Assembly: GCA_026397855.1 (NCBI GenBank)
Contig: JAPLUA010000622.1
Span: 1-19,231, forward strand
Source of the DNA: Verrucomicrobiota bacterium
GTDB lineage: Bacteria; Verrucomicrobiota; Verrucomicrobiia; Limisphaerales; UBA8199
Length of the DNA stretch: 19,231 nucleotides
Direction: 5' to 3'
Made by a program: the position numbers and the translations under genes. Below the pieces are notes generated by a model. The model was not told the DNA's origin, searched no databases, and was given only the letters and a program-made list of their open reading frames with translations. Positions 14,953-19,231 of this stretch are shown in pieces (within the stretch, counting starts at the first letter, position 1; each line of letters starts with the position of its first letter).

Positions 14953-16038
14953 TCAGGGCGCCACTCGCGCATCTCCCCTGCCGGCCACGACCTGGCCAAC
15001 AAGCCAGGCTTTGTGTCCTTGTGCGTGGATGAACTGCAGCACCTCGGATGTCCGGTCGTGCGCCACGATGGCCACCATGCCGATCCCCATGTTGAACACC
15101 TGGTATAGCTCATCCTCTGCAACGCCGCCCTTGGCCTGAATCAGCCGGAAGATTGGCAGCATGTCCCAGGTTCCCTTGCGGATGACCGCATCGCAGTTCC
15201 CGGGGAGCACCCGGGGAATATTATCCACGAAACCGCCCCCCGTGATGTGGGCGAAGGCCTTGATGGCCGAGCCCTTTCCTGGTCGGGCTTTCGGGATGCT
15301 CGGCCCCTGCGCAGGGTTGAATTTCTTCAGCAGCTTCTGAACCAGCGGCCCGTAGCTGACGTGGATCTTGAGCAGTTCGCGGCCGATCGTGTTGCGCAGC
15401 GCCGGCACATAGCTTTTGGGCTTGAGCCCCATCTGCTCAAAGAAGATCTTTCGCGCCAGCGAATAGCCGTTCGTGTGCAGCCCGCTGGAGGCCAGGCCGA
15501 TGATCGCGTCGCCCGCCCGCACCGCCTTCCCGTCGAGCATCCTGGACTTTTCCACCACGCCGACAATCGTGCCGCTCACATCGTATTCGCCCTCCTGGTA
15601 GAAGCCGGGCATTTGCGCCGTCTCGCCGCCGAGCAGCGCACAATGGTTTTCCGTGCAGGCCCGGGCGAAGCCCTTGATGATGTCCTTGAAGACCCGCGGT
15701 TCCAGGCGGCCGGTGCCGAGGTAGTCCAGGAAGAAGAGCGGCTCCGCGCCGAGGACGGCGATGTCGTTGACGCAATGATTGACGAGATCCTGGCCGATCG
15801 TGTCGTGGGTGTTCATCGCAAACGCAAGCTTGAGCTTGGTGCCGACGCCATCCACGCTCGAGACCAGGACCGGCTCCCGATACTTGCTGGTGTCTAGTTT
15901 GAACAACCCGCCGAAACCGCCCACCTGGCCCAGCACCTCGGGCCGATGGGTGGACCGGAGCATGCGGGGCAGGGTGGACTTAACCCGGTTGCCAAGATCA
16001 ATATCAACGCCCGCGCGGGCGTAGGCTTTTTGTTTCAT
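14953..16038 (-). CDS. purM: Phosphoribosylformylglycinamidine cyclo-ligase (AIR synthetase)
   Basis: The 361-residue enzyme makes aminoimidazole ribotide from FGAM and ATP in purine synthesis. Recognisable PurM segments are YARAGVDIDLGN at 5-16, SSVDGVGTKLKLA at about 60-72, HCVNDIAVLGAEPLFFLDY, LLGGETAQMPGFY, GLASSGLHTNGYSLAR, AHITGGGFVDNIPRVLP and the FNMGIGMV element near the C-terminus. Length is normal or slightly long. It starts at ATG 16038, with no evident Shine-Dalgarno. The MFS transporter gene ends 57 nt upstream on the same strand, so read-through is possible. It converges with the FKBP gene. The product is cytoplasmic and acts as a dimer in known homologues. Confidence 0.97.
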   Translation of the reverse strand: MKQKAYARAGVDIDLGNRVKSTLPRMLRSTHRPEVLGQVGGFGGLFKLDTSKYREPVLVSSVDGVGTKLKLAFAMNTHDTIGQDLVNHCVNDIAVLGAEPLFFLDYLGTGRLEPRVFKDIIKGFARACTENHCALLGGETAQMPGFYQEGEYDVSGTIVGVVEKSRMLDGKAVRAGDAIIGLASSGLHTNGYSLARKIFFEQMGLKPKSYVPALRNTIGRELLKIHVSYGPLVQKLLKKFNPAQGPSIPKARPGKGSAIKAFAHITGGGFVDNIPRVLPGNCDAVIRKGTWDMLPIFRLIQAKGGVAEDELYQVFNMGIGMVAIVAHDRTSEVLQFIHAQGHKAWLVGQVVAGRGDARVAP

Positions 16039-16095
16039 CGGCAGGGAATCTAGCGGCAGGAGGCCTGTCGTCCAAGCTTTAGCTTCAGCCCCGTT

Positions 16096-17373
16096 TTAAT
16101 CCGGCAAGGGCCGGTCCTTTGTTTCCGGCGCCAGCCAGACGAGGGCCAGCCCGATAGCGTAAACGAGGGTGATTGTGGCGCCGGCCCGAGCGTAGCTCCC
16201 GCCATACGCAGCCACAAGGCCCCCTTGCATCAGCGCGCCGACGGCGGCGAGAATCCGGCCGAGGTTATAGCCCAGGCCCTGTCCTGTTGCCCGCACCCGC
16301 GTGGGGAACAGCTCGGGCAGGTAAAGCGGCAGCCAGCCGTAGAATGCCCCGGTGGCGGCCCCGACCAGGGCCACGAGCAGCAGGAACAGGGAATCGTAGG
16401 CCGTAACGAAGCGGAACAGGCCGCCGCATAACAGCAGCGAGAACAGGCACAGGCCAAAATAGGCGGGACGACGCCCCAGCCGGCCGGCAGCCAGCGCCCC
16501 CAGGAGGCAGCCCACGATGGCGCCTGAGCTCGACAGTATTTGCGCGACCGCCTTGGCCGATGGCACCCGTCCGCCCGTCATCTGGTCCGCCCACAGCGGG
16601 AGCCACTGCACTGAACCCCAGGTCCCGATGAGCGCCACGGAGGCCAGCGCGACGCCGAGCAACGTTCTCGGGAGCAGCCCGGAAGAGATGATCTCCCGTA
16701 CCGGCTGCGCAGCCGATTGTTTCACCGCCGCCTTCCAGCGCTCCGATTCCGGCACAAAGACCTGGATCGCCAGGGCCAGCAGGGCCGGCGCGGCGCCTGC
16801 TATCATGATCCATCGCCACGAATCGGGGGTGACCTTGAAGCAGAGCCCCACGACCGCGATGAGCAGGTAGCCGAAATTTGAGGCGGTGCCGATCACCCCG
16901 GCGAGCAGCGCCCGTTTGCCGTGAGGCCACGCTTCCATCACCAGGGCGACGCCCAGGGACCATTCGCCGCCCATGCCGAAGGCGGCGATGAAGCGCAGGA
17001 TGCCCAGGTGCAGGGGCGTCCGGGCGAAGAAGCACAAGCCGGTAAAGATCGAGTAGGTCAGGATGCTCAAGGTCATGGCCCGCACCCGGCCGACGCGGTC
17101 GCCCAGCCATCCGAATCCCAGCCCGCCACCCGCCGCCCCCAGCAGGAACAACGCGGTGATGCGGCCCATCCACAAGCCGACGAACTGGTCCTGGCCCTGG
17201 GCCGCGTCGGGCATCATGCTTTGTAGCGCCGGGCGCGCCACCAGCGGAAAGATTCCCATCTCGACCCCGTCGAACATCCAGCCGAGGAAGGCCGCTGCCA
17301 GGACGAGCCATTGGGCTCGGGCACTTACATTCCTCCGCGCGTCGCTCGCGTCGGTTGTTGTGTTAGAGGTCAT
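16096..17373 (-). CDS. Major facilitator superfamily transporter
   Basis: The 425-residue protein has about twelve hydrophobic segments in two halves, as expected for an MFS symporter. The loop 2-3 signature GWLGDRVGRVRAM is at 88-100, with a counterpart AAGRLGRRPAYFG in the second half. The segment RFIAAFGMGGEWSLGVALVMEAWP at 127-150 resembles the anionic-metabolite:H+ symporters (AAHS/SHS, sugar-acid or lactate type). The substrate cannot be fixed from this. The start at ATG 17373 is preferred over 17427 because AGGA lies 11 nt upstream and the extra 18 residues are unlike the family. The gene is divergent from the LysM protein gene across 157 nt and lies 57 nt upstream of purM. There is no linked catabolic operon to suggest a substrate. 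Confidence 0.92.
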   Translation of the reverse strand: MTSNTTTDASDARRNVSARAQWLVLAAAFLGWMFDGVEMGIFPLVARPALQSMMPDAAQGQDQFVGLWMGRITALFLLGAAGGGLGFGWLGDRVGRVRAMTLSILTYSIFTGLCFFARTPLHLGILRFIAAFGMGGEWSLGVALVMEAWPHGKRALLAGVIGTASNFGYLLIAVVGLCFKVTPDSWRWIMIAGAAPALLALAIQVFVPESERWKAAVKQSAAQPVREIISSGLLPRTLLGVALASVALIGTWGSVQWLPLWADQMTGGRVPSAKAVAQILSSSGAIVGCLLGALAAGRLGRRPAYFGLCLFSLLLCGGLFRFVTAYDSLFLLLVALVGAATGAFYGWLPLYLPELFPTRVRATGQGLGYNLGRILAAVGALMQGGLVAAYGGSYARAGATITLVYAIGLALVWLAPETKDRPLPD

Positions 17374-17461
17374 ATCTGCGGGTTTCCTGTCAATCGGTGC
17401 TGGTCGCTCGCGCACCGCCACAACCAAACCGGTTTTGGGGGGCTGCCGTCAATCACTAACT

Positions 17462-17471
17462 TTGCGCGCAA
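17462..17471. promoter_or_regulatory. Perfect 10-bp palindrome in divergent intergenic region
   Basis: TTGCGCGCAA is fully self-complementary and sits between the MFS and LysM genes, where a shared operator could lie. Such a palindrome can also arise by chance in GC-rich DNA. Confidence 0.2.
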
Positions 17472-17530
17472 CTTTTCGCCGGTTCCACTTTTCAACTTGC
17501 TGTGCTCCTGATTACCGGGTAAATGGTCCT

Positions 17531-18913
17531 ATGCGCTGGCGGCTTGTTGCTATTCTTTCCATCGGCGTCAATATCGCATTGGCCGCCGTCTGGCTGGTTT
17601 CCTGGCGCGCGGCCTCCGCGAAATACGCTGCCTTTTCGGCAGCCTTCAGCCGCCCCCAGAGCGTCCAGACCAGGACCAACGTGGTCACCCGGCGCCAGCT
17701 TTTTACCTGGCGTGACGTCGAGGCGGGCGACTATCCCACCTACATCGCCAACCTGCGGGACATCGGCTGCCCGGAGCAAACTGTTCGCGACATCATCATC
17801 GCCGACGTCAACGCCCTCTATTCCCGCAAGCGCGCCACCGAGCTGGTCACGGCGGAGCAGCAATGGTGGCGCAGCGCGTCTGATCCGGAAGTGGTGCGGG
17901 CGGCCACTGAAAAAGCCCGCGGCCTGGAGGAGGATCGCCACGCCCTGCTGACAACCTTGCTGGGGACGAACTGGGAAAGCGGCGATCTGGTCAGCCTCCC
18001 GCGCCCCTCGCGCCCCGGCGTCACCCTGGATGGGCCCGTGCTTGGCGTGTTGTCAACCGACATGAAGCAGAGCATCCAGGATATCACTCTTCGATCCCAG
18101 GAACGCCTGGAGGCTTACCTGAACTCACAGCGGGGCGCGGGCAAGGATTCCGAGCCTGTGGTGCTTGCCAGGCTCCGCCAGCAGACCCGCGACGAGCTGG
18201 CTCGCCTGCTTGCTCCGCCCCAGCTTGAAGAGTTTCTGCTGCGCTATTCCCAAAACGCCAATGACCTGCGCACCGATTTTGGCCAGCTCCGTTTCTTTAG
18301 CCCGACAGCCGACGAGTTCCGCGCTGTCTTTCGCGCGACCGATGCCTTCGATCAGCGGATCCAGGCGCTTGCGGGGGCAAGCGACCCGGGAAGCCTCGGC
18401 CAGCGAAGGGCCATGGAAGACCAGCGCGAGAATGCCATCCGAACTGCCCTGGGTCAGCGGCGCTACGAGGAGTACCAGCGCCTTCATGACCCGGTTTATC
18501 GCGACGCAGTGGCCGCGGCGCAGGAGGCCGGCACGCCGGAAGCTGCCGGGAAGATCTATGCCGTTACCCTCGCCGCCCAGGCTGAACAGGAACGGATACG
18601 GGCGGACGCCAGCCTGACGGCCCAGCAGAAAGCGATTGAACTGAAGCGCCTGGAGTTGGAACAGCTCCAGGCCAACACCCTGGCTACCGGCGGGGAGTTG
18701 CTGCCTGAACCGCAGCCTGAACCGGCGCCCCCCCAGCCCAGAAAGGTCTATGTGCTTGGCCCGGGTGACAGCGCGGAAACCATAGCCCTCATGTACGGGC
18801 TCCCCCCAAGCGCCATCCGGGCGGCCAACCCGAACGTGAATTTCAGCCGGCTGAAACCGGGCACCGCCATCACCATCCCCCGGTCACCGCTCTCCCCCCT
18901 CTCCGCGCCGTAA
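17531..18913 (+). CDS. Membrane-anchored LysM-domain protein
   Basis: The 460-residue protein has an uncleaved signal anchor at about 5-24, then a long charged helical region (about 55-390), a proline-rich linker (PEPQPEPAPPQP, about 392-403) and a C-terminal LysM domain at 406-450. The LysM part is clear from YVLGPGDSAETIALMYGLP, IRAANPNVN and LKPGTAITIP. LysM binds N-acetylglucosamine glycans such as peptidoglycan, so the protein likely tethers inner membrane to cell wall. The helical region has no enzyme motif I recognise; segments such as DELARLLAPPQLEEFLLRYS are reminiscent of Verrucomicrobiota-specific proteins. I chose ATG 17531 because it opens the hydrophobic anchor; the frame is open farther left to 17063 only as antisense of the transporter gene. 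Domain ends are firm; the central role is unknown. Confidence 0.88.
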   Translation: MRWRLVAILSIGVNIALAAVWLVSWRAASAKYAAFSAAFSRPQSVQTRTNVVTRRQLFTWRDVEAGDYPTYIANLRDIGCPEQTVRDIIIADVNALYSRKRATELVTAEQQWWRSASDPEVVRAATEKARGLEEDRHALLTTLLGTNWESGDLVSLPRPSRPGVTLDGPVLGVLSTDMKQSIQDITLRSQERLEAYLNSQRGAGKDSEPVVLARLRQQTRDELARLLAPPQLEEFLLRYSQNANDLRTDFGQLRFFSPTADEFRAVFRATDAFDQRIQALAGASDPGSLGQRRAMEDQRENAIRTALGQRRYEEYQRLHDPVYRDAVAAAQEAGTPEAAGKIYAVTLAAQAEQERIRADASLTAQQKAIELKRLELEQLQANTLATGGELLPEPQPEPAPPQPRKVYVLGPGDSAETIALMYGLPPSAIRAANPNVNFSRLKPGTAITIPRSPLSPLSAP

Positions 18914-18958
18914 GGCTCCCGGCACGGTGCCCGCAACCCGGCGGGTTCCGGCTGAGCC
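18914..18958. terminator. Candidate bidirectional terminator or structured repeat
   Basis: GGCTC (18914-18918) pairs with GAGCC (18954-18958), inside which CCGG pairs with CCGG and an AACCCG/CGGGTT hairpin sits at 18935-18947. It starts right after the LysM stop and lies between convergent genes. No T-run follows. Confidence 0.25.
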
Positions 18959-19028
18959 GTAACTATTCAACCGTGGTGAACGCACAGGTTCGAAGAGGGG
19001 TCTTCTTCTCTGCGTTTAATGGGGCCGG

Positions 19029-19231
19029 TTAACTTCCGGGCTTGGCGGCCGGCGCCCGGGTTGACGGGGCGGCTCCAGGAGGAGGTTCAGCGCGCAGACC
19101 CTCGATGGGCCGCACATCGGGTCCGACGATTCGCGCGTGGGCGGACCAGCCGCCACCGCCCTGGGTGATCTTCAGCATGAGTTCGTTGGTGCCTTCCTTC
19201 AGCCGGATCGGCACCACATCCTGGTCGGGCA
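19029..19231 (-). CDS. C-terminal end of a secreted-type protein, 5' end outside window
   Basis: Only the last 67 residues are visible, and the frame is open to the right edge. The segment DQDVVPIRLKEGTNELMLKI followed by TQGGGGWSAHARI resembles the end of a beta-sandwich (PA14 or galactose-binding-like) domain often found at the tail of large secreted Verrucomicrobiota and Planctomycetota proteins such as cytochrome- or glycan-related enzymes. After it come about 25 proline/alanine-rich residues (EPPPGAAPSTRAPAAKPGS) as a disordered tail. The stop is TAA at 19029-19031. It converges with the LysM gene. The full protein's function cannot be judged from this end. Confidence 0.7.
   Translation of the reverse strand, partial: PDQDVVPIRLKEGTNELMLKITQGGGGWSAHARIVGPDVRPIEGLRAEPPPGAAPSTRAPAAKPGS

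Noticed and set aside
17063..17530. Upstream extension of the LysM protein frame
   Set aside because: It overlaps the transporter gene antisense and would bury the membrane anchor; ATG 17531 is a natural start.

Overview
The window is a bacterial chromosome segment. It is GC-rich and densely coded, with no rRNA, tRNA or CRISPR array seen. Gene content points to Verrucomicrobiota, probably the Pedosphaera/Limisphaera side: a hopanoid-type sugar epimerase, many signal-peptide proteins, a LysM membrane protein, weak Shine-Dalgarno use, and intergenic multi-hairpin repeats of a kind I associate with that group. This assignment rests on recall and sequence character, not on a search.

Left part (1-3732): two divergent gene pairs around a 124-bp intergenic region. 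Leftward run a Tat-exported HIRAN-domain protein and, 20 nt downstream, a membrane-anchored coiled-coil protein that leaves the window. Rightward run a WYL-domain transcription regulator and, 14 nt downstream, a protein resembling class III nucleotide cyclases. This part looks less GC-rich than the rest and is the best candidate for an acquired, uncharacterised system with regulator, cyclase-like enzyme and membrane component.

Middle-left (3733-8959): a 5'-truncated M14 carboxypeptidase remnant, an exported Asp/Glu racemase, an intact exported M14 zinc carboxypeptidase, a structured repeat block with four covarying mini-hairpins, and a gamma-glutamyltransferase with a signal peptide. Together they suggest extracytoplasmic handling of glutamate-containing or gamma-glutamyl peptides.

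Middle-right (9082-12506): an MtnA-type sugar-phosphate isomerase, divergent from an HpnA-like epimerase, followed by a large palindrome and an unrecognised secreted protein.

Right part (12553-19231): housekeeping and envelope genes. purD and purM (purine biosynthesis) are both leftward and flank a rightward FKBP-type prolyl isomerase. An MFS transporter lies just upstream of purM and is divergent from a membrane-anchored LysM protein. The 3' end of a secreted protein enters from the right edge. No gene-free stretch exceeds 300 bases; the longest, 6984-7237, is mostly the repeat block.
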